From contig JAEXHI010000034.1 of assembly GCA_023450085.1 (NCBI GenBank), forward strand, positions 62,001-126,000: 64,000 nucleotides of DNA, in the 5' to 3' direction. The position numbers were made by a program, and so were the translations under genes. Below the pieces are notes generated by a model. That model ran no database searches. It was given only the letters and a program-made list of their open reading frames with translations, and was not told the DNA's origin. Shown in pieces: positions 17,033 through 25,076 of this stretch. The stretch's first letter is position 1. Each line of letters begins with the position of its first letter. This DNA comes from Bacteroidota bacterium (GTDB taxonomy: Bacteria > Bacteroidota > Bacteroidia > Sphingobacteriales > Sphingobacteriaceae).

Positions 17033-18738
17033 TTGGCTAAGTTAAACTTATCTACTCCACTTTGCAAGAAAGCAGCGTATTCCTTTGCATTAAAAATAGC
17101 ACCTTGTGCCGGCACTAATGGGTTTAATTGATGATCCACAAGCACATAATAAGGTTGAGAATTAGCCCCATATTTAGTTGCTTGAAAATCTTGGTTCCAC
17201 CTGCCTAAATTATCCGTATCACCTTTCAGGTATTTTGAATAGTGTACTTTATCTGCAGGCATTTTCACTTTTCTTTCATCCACGTAAAGTTGGATCAAAA
17301 CATATTTTTCACGGATGATATTTCCCACCGTTGGGTTTACCCAAACGTCATCTTCCATTTTTCTACAGTTCACACAGGTCCATCCTGTAAAGTCAAGCAT
17401 AATTGGCTTACCTACCTTTTTAGCATATTCTACACCTTCATCCAAATCAAAAAACACGTTGAAACCATGAGGCGCTGGGAGTACTTCTCCATATTTAACC
17501 TTGCTAGGGAAATCTGACGACACTGCTGGTCGCTGTTCATTATTGCCAAGGATAAAATCCTGGGTATGCATTGGGGGAGCCAAACCACTTAATACTTTTA
17601 AAGGCGCACCCCATAGTCCAGGAACCATATAAACAGCGAATGCAATAGATACAATGGCTAGTACTAATCTAGGGACACTGATATATTCTAGTTTACTATC
17701 ATGAGAAAACCTGAGTTTACCGAGTAGATAGAAGCCCATCATGGCAAATATCACGATCCACAACACTAAGAATATTTCTCTGTCAAACCACTCCCAGTGC
17801 CAAACTAAATCTGCAGACGATAAAAACTTAAGTGCTAAAGCTAATTCCAAGAAGCCTAAGCAAACTTTCACGCTGTTTAACCAACCACCTGATTTTGGCA
17901 TACTATTTAAAAAGCCAGGGAAAATTGCTGACAGTGTAAATGGTAGTGCCAGTGCTAAAGCGAAACCAAACATACCAATTGCTGGCGCTAAAATTTCACC
18001 TTTAGAACTTGCTTGTACCAACAATGTACCGATAATAGGCCCAGTACATGAAAAAGACACTAATGCCAAAGAAGCAGCCATGAAGAAAATACCACCCAAT
18101 CCTCTACTATTGTCCGCCTTTTGGTCTATTTTATTAACAAAAGAGCTTGGAAGAGTAATTTCAAAAGCTCCGAAAAACGACATCGCAAAAACGACCAGCA
18201 GCAAGAAGAAAAGGATATTAAAAATGCCACTGCTACTTAACTCGTTTAGTTTCGAAGAACCGAATAAAATGGTAATCAATAAACCTACGGCTACATAAAT
18301 TAAAATGATCGACAGGCCATAAATAATGGCTTGGGCAATCCCTTTTTGTTTGCTACCAGCTCTTTTGGTAAAATAACTCACCGTTAGTGGCACCATTGGA
18401 AAAATACACGGCATTAAAAATGCCAAAAAACCGCCAAAAAGACCTTCAATAAATGTTTGCCAAAGCGTTTTCTCTTTGTTCTGAGAAGAAACTGGTGCTG
18501 CCTCAGTCGCTTTCTTAGTTGTATCCGCTACAGCAGTAGTCATTGCAGCCGAAGAATCTGGCTTAATGTTATTAGCAATACTATCTTCTTTTGAGCCAAT
18601 AGTAGTAAATTCTAGATCACCAATGTCTGCACTTGTGGCTGTGGTATCCTCCTGGGCTTGCAGGGCGTAGCCATCTGTGGTATAGAGGACGGCAAAAAGC
18701 GCTATAAAAAGCACCAATAATAAGTTAATTTTTTTCAT
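17029..18738 (-). CDS. dsbD: DsbD-type thiol:disulfide interchange protein lacking the alpha domain
   Basis: A 569-residue protein with a signal or anchor (1-28), a low-complexity Ser/Thr/Ala linker (about 30-90), an eight-helix CcdA-like core with the two redox cysteines in MPCIFPM (Cys111) and SFSCTGP (Cys231), and a C-terminal thioredoxin domain with Cys455-Val-Asn-Cys458. It carries electrons from cytoplasmic thioredoxin across the membrane to periplasmic partners. The usual N-terminal DsbD-alpha domain is replaced by the linker. Two separate alpha-domain proteins are encoded directly upstream (18814-19257 and 19314-19763), so the function appears split between polypeptides. Confidence 0.9.
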   Translation of the reverse strand: MKKINLLLVLFIALFAVLYTTDGYALQAQEDTTATSADIGDLEFTTIGSKEDSIANNIKPDSSAAMTTAVADTTKKATEAAPVSSQNKEKTLWQTFIEGLFGGFLAFLMPCIFPMVPLTVSYFTKRAGSKQKGIAQAIIYGLSIILIYVAVGLLITILFGSSKLNELSSSGIFNILFFLLLVVFAMSFFGAFEITLPSSFVNKIDQKADNSRGLGGIFFMAASLALVSFSCTGPIIGTLLVQASSKGEILAPAIGMFGFALALALPFTLSAIFPGFLNSMPKSGGWLNSVKVCLGFLELALALKFLSSADLVWHWEWFDREIFLVLWIVIFAMMGFYLLGKLRFSHDSKLEYISVPRLVLAIVSIAFAVYMVPGLWGAPLKVLSGLAPPMHTQDFILGNNEQRPAVSSDFPSKVKYGEVLPAPHGFNVFFDLDEGVEYAKKVGKPIMLDFTGWTCVNCRKMEDDVWVNPTVGNIIREKYVLIQLYVDERKVKMPADKVHYSKYLKGDTDNLGRWNQDFQATKYGANSQPYYVLVDHQLNPLVPAQGAIFNAKEYAAFLQSGVDKFNLAK

Positions 18739-18813
18739 TTGTGTGTTTGTGTTGTGAGCGTGAAGTTAGCGATATTTTTCTATTTATCACCTCAACGCAT
18801 AGACTATAAGCAC

Positions 18814-19257
18814 CTAACGGGAAACGGAAATCTGAAAAGAAACCTCCTTCGCTGGGAGACAACTTTTGTCGTTGCAGGCCATAAACTCCAAAACTCCGTT
18901 AACGGCTGCTTTTGGCTTAAGCAATTTTATTTTTTGTGTAAATACAACTTCCTTTTCAAAAAAGTAAAGATTCTTTTTAAAGTTCTTATCGTACTTGGCT
19001 ACAGATTTAGGTTCTTTAACTTTACCAATTAAAGCAAATGATGGAGATGGCTTAAAACGAAAACTAGTGCTCATTGGTGGTTCATTAAATTGCATTGCAT
19101 AAACATGCCACCCAGGAGCAATGCTGGCTTTAATATATAATTCGGCTTCGTTGTTTTTGAGCTTTTTTGACAGATAAGACCATTTAACTGGTTCAAGCAA
19201 CTGCGCATGAGCAAAAAAGCTGCTTAATAAAAGAAAAAGGAACAATCGTGTTTTCAT
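18814..19257 (-). CDS. Stand-alone DsbD alpha-domain protein, copy 2
   Basis: The ATG at 19257 gives 147 residues with a signal peptide (1-18, FFAHAQ). The rest is one DsbD N-terminal-like immunoglobulin-fold domain with redox cysteines Cys128 and Cys133 (MACNDKSCLPAKEVSF), the position of the DsbD-alpha active pair near the C-terminus. It should receive electrons from the DsbD core encoded next and pass them to periplasmic substrates. It is a paralogue of the gene at 19314-19763, from which it is separated by a terminator hairpin. A longer start at 19287 would put non-signal residues first. Confidence 0.85.
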   Translation of the reverse strand: MKTRLFLFLLLSSFFAHAQLLEPVKWSYLSKKLKNNEAELYIKASIAPGWHVYAMQFNEPPMSTSFRFKPSPSFALIGKVKEPKSVAKYDKNFKKNLYFFEKEVVFTQKIKLLKPKAAVNGVLEFMACNDKSCLPAKEVSFQISVSR

Positions 19258-19275
19258 GATAAGCACTAGATAAAA

Positions 19276-19304
19276 AATAAGGAACACTATCAGCGTTCCT
19301 TATT
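19276..19304 (-). terminator. Intrinsic terminator between the two DsbD-alpha genes
   Basis: The inverted repeat AATAAGGAAC (19276-19285) and GTTCCTTATT (19295-19304) with a nine-base loop. On the minus strand the second arm runs into TTTTTTA. It would end or attenuate transcription after the upstream alpha-domain gene and lower expression of the rest of the group. Confidence 0.75.
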
Positions 19305-19313
19305 TCATTTTAA

Positions 19314-19763
19314 TTATTTTACGGGGATGCTAAAGCTCACTTCACTAGGTGGCAAACATTGCTTGTCGTCACAAACCATAAACTCAACCTTACCTTTTAC
19401 CGTAGTGGTTGCTTTATTCAATTTTATTTTTTGCTGAAAAACAACTTGATCCTCAAAATAGCTTACATCCATTTTAAATACTTTTTCATATTTGGTAATG
19501 GGCTTAGGCTCTGTAGTTTTACCTACCAATGAGAAATCTTTAGAGGCTACAAAGGTAAACTCAGTTTTGTTTGGTCCTCCAGGTTTAAGATTTTGAGAAT
19601 AAAGGTGCCAATTTGGATCGATGGTAGCTTTGATGTAAAGCACCGCTTCATTTTTGTTGATCTTTTTTGCAGCATACTGCCAATTAACTGGGTTCTCCAA
19701 TTGAGCAAATGCACTAACGGTTGCCATTACAACCATCGCTAAAATTAAGCTGATTTTTTTCAT
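19314..19763 (-). CDS. Stand-alone DsbD alpha-domain protein, copy 1
   Basis: A 149-residue periplasmic protein with a signal peptide (1-20, VSAFAQ) and one DsbD-alpha-like domain. The redox pair is Cys131 and Cys136 (MVCDDKQCLPPSEVSF). The LENPVNWQYAAKKINKNEA start is shared with copy 2 (LLEPVKWSYLSKKLKNNEA), showing tandem duplication. It is the first gene of the redox group and is followed by a hairpin. Two alpha-type partners for one membrane core could serve different clients. Confidence 0.87.
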   Translation of the reverse strand: MKKISLILAMVVMATVSAFAQLENPVNWQYAAKKINKNEAVLYIKATIDPNWHLYSQNLKPGGPNKTEFTFVASKDFSLVGKTTEPKPITKYEKVFKMDVSYFEDQVVFQQKIKLNKATTTVKGKVEFMVCDDKQCLPPSEVSFSIPVK

Positions 19764-19821
19764 TTGTTTTTTATAAGTTAGTTCGTTAAACGTTCAATAT
19801 TACAATGTTTCTTTCGAATCT

Positions 19822-20592
19822 CTAAATAAAAGCGACTTCTTTAAATCCAAATTCGAGCGTTTCCCCATGCAAAGGTTTAATTCTCAACAAGCCCGTCTCA
19901 CTAATTCCTTCTATAACACCTTCAAATAGCTCCCCTTTTTGCTGATAGGTTGCTATTTTATGGAGGCGGTAAAGGTTATTAACGTACAATTCTCTAAGGT
20001 TTGTACTTTTACCAAGCTTCAGTTTAAGATAAAGTTGCTCAATTTGAACACAAATCTCATTCAAAAGCACCATTAAATTCACATTTTGATGTAAAATTTG
20101 CGATAAAGACACTGGCTTGCCCGCCAACTCTTCCTCAAATTCGCCCTGATTCACATTCAAACCTATGCCAATAATGCTTTGTTTTAACTGACTGCCAGCT
20201 ATGACATTCTCAATCAGCACACCTCCTATTTTCTGATTAGCCACATAAACATCATTTGGCCACTTAATACTCAAATGATCTTTCAAATATTTCGACAAAA
20301 CATTGTTTATGGCTACTGAGACCAACATATTCAGCTCAAACTGTCTATCAGCCGCGATAAATGTTGGCCTTAACAACAAACTAAACGTAAGACTTTTACC
20401 CGGTTGCGCCAACCAAACGTTGCCTTGCATCCCCCTGCCCGCATATTGATGGCCTGCCATTATTACAGTTCCTTCAGGCAATGGCTCGGAATTTGAAGCT
20501 AATTTCTTCAAATAATTATTAGTAGAATCAACCGCTGATAATTTGATAAGATTTTGACCAACAAATAATGTTGAAAAAGTGTTATTTTGCAA
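19822..20592 (-). CDS. birA: Biotin--[acetyl-CoA-carboxylase] ligase, no HTH domain
   Basis: A 256-residue group I biotin protein ligase without the N-terminal DNA-binding domain, so catalytic only. The biotinyl-AMP loop is AGRGMQGNVW, and SIKWPNDVYVANQKIGGVLIE is the catalytic-lysine block. The conserved LSAVDSTNNYLKK must be included, yet no ATG precedes it in frame; the start is therefore the TTG at 20592. It attaches biotin to the carrier domain of acetyl-CoA carboxylase. It is divergent from rsfS with 44 bp between starts, so the two promoters overlap. Confidence 0.92.
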   Translation of the reverse strand: MQNNTFSTLFVGQNLIKLSAVDSTNNYLKKLASNSEPLPEGTVIMAGHQYAGRGMQGNVWLAQPGKSLTFSLLLRPTFIAADRQFELNMLVSVAINNVLSKYLKDHLSIKWPNDVYVANQKIGGVLIENVIAGSQLKQSIIGIGLNVNQGEFEEELAGKPVSLSQILHQNVNLMVLLNEICVQIEQLYLKLKLGKSTNLRELYVNNLYRLHKIATYQQKGELFEGVIEGISETGLLRIKPLHGETLEFGFKEVAFI

Positions 20593-20636
20593 GTGTTGAT
20601 TTTATAATTTATTGAAGACCAAAATTAATTTTTTTA

Positions 20637-21011
20637 ATGGTAAAAAAGAAAAATGCAAACCTTTCTACATACCTATCTGAAATAGCCGTACAAGGCATTC
20701 AAGAAAAAAAAGGAAGAGATATAGTGAGATTGGATTTAAGGGAACTGAACAGCTCAGTTTCTGACTATTTTGTCATCTGCAATGCAGATTCTTCTACCCA
20801 AGTTAAAGCAATAGCCGACAGTGTAGAAGATGAAATCTATAAATTAACACAATCCCAACCTTGGAGAAAAGAAGGACAAGACAATGCCGAATGGATTATT
20901 TTAGACTATCTTGACATTGTTGTTCATATATTTAAAACCGAGAAACGTGATTTTTACGGAATAGAAGATTTATGGGGCGACGCTGAAGCAACCACATACA
21001 AAAGCGCATAA
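20637..21011 (+). CDS. rsfS: Ribosome silencing factor
   Basis: A 124-residue RsfS/Iojap-family protein: LDLRELNSSVSDYFVICNADSSTQVKAIADSVEDE and the C-terminal WIILDYLDIVVHIF block are diagnostic. It binds uL14 on the large subunit and blocks subunit joining in starvation. It is followed after 24 bp by ftsH on the same strand, a pairing common in Bacteroidota. The start follows an AT-rich leader. Confidence 0.95.
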   Translation: MVKKKNANLSTYLSEIAVQGIQEKKGRDIVRLDLRELNSSVSDYFVICNADSSTQVKAIADSVEDEIYKLTQSQPWRKEGQDNAEWIILDYLDIVVHIFKTEKRDFYGIEDLWGDAEATTYKSA

Positions 21012-21035
21012 CCCTCTTAAAAATATTTTACTAGC

Positions 21036-23135
21036 ATGAAACAAGAAAATAATTCAAACGATAAGCCGAACAAACCTGGAAAACGAATGCCAAATATCCC
21101 TAAACGCCCTCAAAAAGCTCCAAAATTCAATATATTTTGGGTTTATGCGGCAATCATTATTGGTCTTTTAGCTATTCAGTTTTTGTTTAGCTCAGATAAC
21201 GCTCAACAAGTAAGCTACAAAACTTTTGAGCAAGAAATGTTAATCCCAGGTGATGTACAAAAGATCGTCACTTATAAAGCTGATGACATTGTAAAGGCTG
21301 AAGTTTATATCAAGGACAGCAAAAAAGAAGATCCTAAATACAAAAAATATAAAAACAGAAGCGGCTTTGGTCGTGATACTGGACCTATGGTTACCTTCAA
21401 TGCACCATCTGCAGAAATTTTAAGCAAGCAATTGGAGAAATCACAGGCAAATATCCCTGCCGAGAACCAAATCCCTGTAGAAACCATTTCTAAATCGAGT
21501 GCATGGACCGGTATCTTCGTTCAGGTGATATTACCATTGCTATTATTCGCTGGTCTTTGGATCTTCATGATGCGCCGCATGAGTGGTGGCGGTGGCGGCG
21601 GTGGCGGCCAAATCTTCAACATTGGTAAATCAAAGGCAACTTTATTTGATAAAGAGAGCCAAGTAAACATCACCTTTAACGATGTTGCTGGTTTAGAAGA
21701 AGCAAAAACTGAGGTAATGGAAATTGTAGATTTCCTTAAAAATCCTAAGAAATACACCAACTTGGGTGGTAAAATTCCAAAAGGGGCACTATTGGTAGGC
21801 TCACCTGGAACGGGTAAAACCTTATTGGCAAAAGCTGTAGCAGGTGAAGCACAAGTACCATTTTTCTCTTTATCAGGTTCTGATTTTGTGGAAATGTTTG
21901 TAGGTGTTGGTGCATCCAGAGTACGTGATTTATTTAAGCAAGCCAAAGATAAAGCACCTTGTATCATCTTCATTGATGAGATTGATGCGATTGGACGTGC
22001 ACGTGGTAAAGGTAGTGTAATGGGTGGTAACGATGAGCGTGAAAATACCCTTAACCAATTACTGGTAGAAATGGATGGTTTTGGTACCGATTCAGGGATC
22101 ATTATCCTAGCTGCTACCAACCGCCCTGATGTATTGGACTCAGCTTTAATGCGCCCAGGCCGTTTCGACAGACAAATTTCTATTGACAAACCTGATTTGG
22201 TAGGTCGTGAGCAAATTTTCAAGGTACACTTAAAACCTATTAAAATTGCTTCAGATGTTGAGGCTAAAAAACTATCAGCTCAAACCCCTGGTTTTGCAGG
22301 TGCAGAAATTGCCAACGTATGTAACGAAGCGGCGTTAATTGCTGCTCGTCGCAATAAAGAGATGGTAGATATGCAAGATTTCCAAGACGCAATTGACCGT
22401 GTGATTGGAGGTTTAGAAAAGAAAAACAAAATCATCTCTCCTGAAGAGAAGAAAATTGTTGCTTACCACGAAGCTGGTCACGCCATTGCTGGTTGGTTCT
22501 TGGAGCATGCCAATCCATTGGTAAAAGTATCTATTGTTCCTCGCGGTGTTGCCGCTTTAGGTTACGCACAATACCTGCCAAAAGAACAGTTTTTGTACAC
22601 TACCGAGCAGTTAATAGACGATATGTGCATGACCATGGGAGGAAGAGTTGCTGAGGATATCATCTTCAACAAAATTTCAACTGGTGCGCTAAGCGATTTG
22701 GAGCACATTACACGTATTGCTTACGGCATGGTGAAGATTTATGGCATGAACAAAAATGTAGGTAACGTATCTTTCTACGACCCACATAACGAATATAATT
22801 TTGACAAGCCTTATTCTGATAGAACGGCAGAAATGATTGATATTGAAGTGCGCAACTTGACTAATGAAGTTTACGAACGCACTAAACAATTACTAATTGC
22901 TAATCAAGAAGGTTTAGAAAAACTTGCTCAGAAACTATTGGAAAAAGAGATTTTATTCCAAACAGATTTAGAGGAACTTTTAGGCAAACGTCCGTTTGAT
23001 ACCCGTACTACTTATGATGAGTTTGTAAACGGTACTAACGCGATTGAACCAAAACCAGAGGAAATTGTGGTGAACCATACAGAACAAGCTGATGAGAGCG
23101 CTACAAGTATTAATCCAACTGAGGAAAGTAAATAA
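21036..23135 (+). CDS. ftsH: ATP-dependent zinc metalloprotease FtsH
   Basis: A 699-residue inner-membrane AAA protease. Transmembrane helices lie near residues 33-50 and 160-180, flanking a periplasmic domain. A Gly-rich linker precedes the AAA module: Walker A GSPGTGKT (residues 255-262), Walker B FIDEIDAIG, SRH ATNRPDVLDSALMRPGRFD. The zinc site is HEAGH at residues 478-482, with the third ligand Asp expected in the SDLEH segment. It degrades unassembled membrane proteins and short-lived regulators. It is transcribed with rsfS and ends at a terminator at 23154-23188. Confidence 0.97.
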   Translation: MKQENNSNDKPNKPGKRMPNIPKRPQKAPKFNIFWVYAAIIIGLLAIQFLFSSDNAQQVSYKTFEQEMLIPGDVQKIVTYKADDIVKAEVYIKDSKKEDPKYKKYKNRSGFGRDTGPMVTFNAPSAEILSKQLEKSQANIPAENQIPVETISKSSAWTGIFVQVILPLLLFAGLWIFMMRRMSGGGGGGGGQIFNIGKSKATLFDKESQVNITFNDVAGLEEAKTEVMEIVDFLKNPKKYTNLGGKIPKGALLVGSPGTGKTLLAKAVAGEAQVPFFSLSGSDFVEMFVGVGASRVRDLFKQAKDKAPCIIFIDEIDAIGRARGKGSVMGGNDERENTLNQLLVEMDGFGTDSGIIILAATNRPDVLDSALMRPGRFDRQISIDKPDLVGREQIFKVHLKPIKIASDVEAKKLSAQTPGFAGAEIANVCNEAALIAARRNKEMVDMQDFQDAIDRVIGGLEKKNKIISPEEKKIVAYHEAGHAIAGWFLEHANPLVKVSIVPRGVAALGYAQYLPKEQFLYTTEQLIDDMCMTMGGRVAEDIIFNKISTGALSDLEHITRIAYGMVKIYGMNKNVGNVSFYDPHNEYNFDKPYSDRTAEMIDIEVRNLTNEVYERTKQLLIANQEGLEKLAQKLLEKEILFQTDLEELLGKRPFDTRTTYDEFVNGTNAIEPKPEEIVVNHTEQADESATSINPTEESK

Positions 23136-23153
23136 GATTTAATTTTTAAATAG

Positions 23154-23188
23154 AAATAGGCAGGCTTTTATCACAAGCTTGCCTATTT
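23154..23188 (+). terminator. Intrinsic terminator after ftsH
   Basis: The stem AAATAGGCAGGCTT (23154-23167) and AAGCTTGCCTATTT (23175-23188), one G-T wobble, seven-base loop, followed by TTGTTTTT. It lies 18 bp after the ftsH stop. Confidence 0.85.
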
Positions 23189-23210
23189 TTGTTTTTAAAT
23201 TCAGCCGTTG

Positions 23211-23855
23211 ATGAAAGATAATATTACCCCAAAGGAGCTTATGCTCAAAAAGATTAGGAAGGCGCTGCTCGAAAAACGGGATAACCCTTATCCTTATCTG
23301 GAAGAGACCCCATTATATCAGCAAAATGAAGAGGAGTTAGAAATCTTGTTTGCCGAACAATTGGGAGCTGTTTCTGGTAATTTCATCTTTTGTGAAAACG
23401 GTGTTGATTTCATCGAAAACATTCTGGTGCTTGCCGACCAGTTTAAATGGCGAAAAATTTACTGTTGGGAACCTGAACTACAGGCGCTGTTGAGCACTTA
23501 TGAATTCCCATTTTACCAAACTGATAAAGATTTCGACCAAGCCGAAGTAGGTATTACCATGTGTGAAGCATTGATTGCCAGAAATGGTTCGGTAATGGTA
23601 AGCAATCAAAATGCAGCAGGCCGAAGACTAAGTATTTTCCCACATCACCACATTGTAATTGCTAGAACAGGGCAATTGGTTTTAGACCTAAAAGATGCTT
23701 TTCAATTACTGAAAACCAAATATGGACATCAGATTCCATCCATGATCAGTACCATTACGGGCCCTAGTCGCACAGCAGATATTGAGAAAACTTTGGTATT
23801 GGGTGCACATGGTCCTAAAGAGCTTTTTGTGTTTCTAATTGACGATTTCAGCTAA
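23211..23855 (+). CDS. lutC: LutC/YkgG-type LUD-domain protein
   Basis: The ATG at 23211 is preferred over a TTG one codon earlier. The protein has 214 residues and a LUD (DUF162) domain, with the conserved ITMCEALIARNGSVMVSN and ITGPSRTADIEKTLVLGAHGPKEL blocks. LutC is part of the LutABC L-lactate oxidation complex. LutA and LutB are not adjacent, so this may be a stand-alone LUD protein that only resembles LutC. It is monocistronic between the ftsH terminator and the KASIII gene. Confidence 0.85.
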   Translation: MKDNITPKELMLKKIRKALLEKRDNPYPYLEETPLYQQNEEELEILFAEQLGAVSGNFIFCENGVDFIENILVLADQFKWRKIYCWEPELQALLSTYEFPFYQTDKDFDQAEVGITMCEALIARNGSVMVSNQNAAGRRLSIFPHHHIVIARTGQLVLDLKDAFQLLKTKYGHQIPSMISTITGPSRTADIEKTLVLGAHGPKELFVFLIDDFS

Positions 23856-23931
23856 ACAATTTTGTTTAATGGTTCACAAGTATTAAATTTATACTAAATA
23901 CCAAATTGGTTTAAAGTGTAATTTAATAAAT

Positions 23932-25002
23932 ATGAGCAAAATTCGATCGGTGATTACCGGTACGGGCAGTTATATTCCTGAAAATACTATCTCTGGCAAA
24001 CATTTCCTTGAGCACACCTTTTTTGATGGTGGAGTAAAAATTGACAAAGACAACGAAGAAATTATCCAGAAGTTTAGTGATATCACCGAGATTAAAGAAC
24101 GACGTTATATTAATGATGACCAGCTCAATCATGACATTGGCGTTATCGCAGCGCAAAGAGCTATTGAAGATGCCAAAATTGACAAAGAAGAATTAGACCA
24201 CATTATATTCTGCCATAATTTTGGTGACGTAAAACATGGTAGCAACCGTGTAGACATGTTGCCGGCCTTAGCAGCAAAAGTAAAACTCCAGTTAGGCATT
24301 ACCAACCCAGATTGCGTGGCTTTTGATTTGATTTTTGGATGTCCTGGTTGGGTTCAAGGCATGATACAAGCAGATTACCTGATCCGTTCTGGAGATGCAA
24401 AACATGTATTGGTGATTGGCTCTGAAACCTTATCAAGAATTGTAGATTCTCACGATCGCGACAGTATGATATTTGCAGATGGCGCAGGTGCTACCATTTT
24501 AAGTGCGTCAACAAATGACGAATCTAAAGGTATTTTAGCACACAAAGCACAAACGCATGCCAGTCACGCCGATATGCTCATTATGGGTGGCAGCAACAAT
24601 CCTGCAGAAAATAACGGCAATACTTATATTAAAATGAAAGGCCGTAAACTTTATGAATTTGCGGTAATTACCGTACCTCAATTGGTAAAGCAAGCGATAG
24701 ATAAGTCTGGTGTTGATGTTAAACAGATCAAAATGGTGTTTATCCATCAAGCCAATGGTAAAATGGACCATGCCATCATGAAACGTCTATTTAAACTTTA
24801 TGGAGAAGATACTATCCCTGAAAAACTGGTTCCCATGACCATCTCTTGGCTGGGAAATAGCTCGGTAGCTACAGTACCTACTTTGATAGATTTAGTATTA
24901 AAAAACAAAGTGGAGGGTTACGAAATCAAAGAAGGCGACCACGCTGTATTTGCATCTGTAGGTGCAGGGATGCACATCAACGCCATCGTTTATAAATTTT
25001 AA
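23932..25002 (+). CDS. 3-oxoacyl-ACP synthase III-family (FabH-like) protein
   Basis: A 356-residue thiolase-fold enzyme with the KASIII catalytic triad: Cys137 in FGCPGW, His272 in IHQANGKMD and Asn309 in GNSSVAT. KASIII enzymes join an acyl-CoA primer to malonyl-ACP. The protein is longer than the housekeeping FabH and has a shifted active-site loop (GCPGW instead of ACAGF), so it may be a paralogue for an unusual primer or for flexirubin-like or polyketide chemistry; no other such gene is nearby. It ends at a strong hairpin shared with the convergent TPR gene. Confidence 0.88.
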   Translation: MSKIRSVITGTGSYIPENTISGKHFLEHTFFDGGVKIDKDNEEIIQKFSDITEIKERRYINDDQLNHDIGVIAAQRAIEDAKIDKEELDHIIFCHNFGDVKHGSNRVDMLPALAAKVKLQLGITNPDCVAFDLIFGCPGWVQGMIQADYLIRSGDAKHVLVIGSETLSRIVDSHDRDSMIFADGAGATILSASTNDESKGILAHKAQTHASHADMLIMGGSNNPAENNGNTYIKMKGRKLYEFAVITVPQLVKQAIDKSGVDVKQIKMVFIHQANGKMDHAIMKRLFKLYGEDTIPEKLVPMTISWLGNSSVATVPTLIDLVLKNKVEGYEIKEGDHAVFASVGAGMHINAIVYKF

Positions 25003-25013
25003 AAACAAGGAAT

Positions 25014-25064
25014 AAAGAGCAAAGATTAAGGACTTGATGTAAATATCTTTAATCTTTGCTCTTT
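25014..25064. terminator. Bidirectional intrinsic terminator
   Basis: A 16-bp perfect stem, AAAGAGCAAAGATTAA (25014-25029) with its complement at 25049-25064, lying between the convergent KASIII (stop 25002) and TPR (stop 25077) genes. T-rich and A-rich edges allow termination in both directions. Confidence 0.85.
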
Positions 25065-25076
25065 TATCTTTAACCC

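Noticed and set aside
17741..18298. A 185-codon plus-strand frame opposite dsbD
   Set aside because: It lies across the membrane core of dsbD, and its composition (many Lys, Pro and Ser) is what reading the helices backward gives.
21521..22222. A 233-codon open frame on the minus strand inside ftsH
   Set aside because: It is antisense to the conserved AAA module, its codon pattern follows the mirror of ftsH, and its product has a low-complexity proline tail. The plus strand explains the sequence fully.
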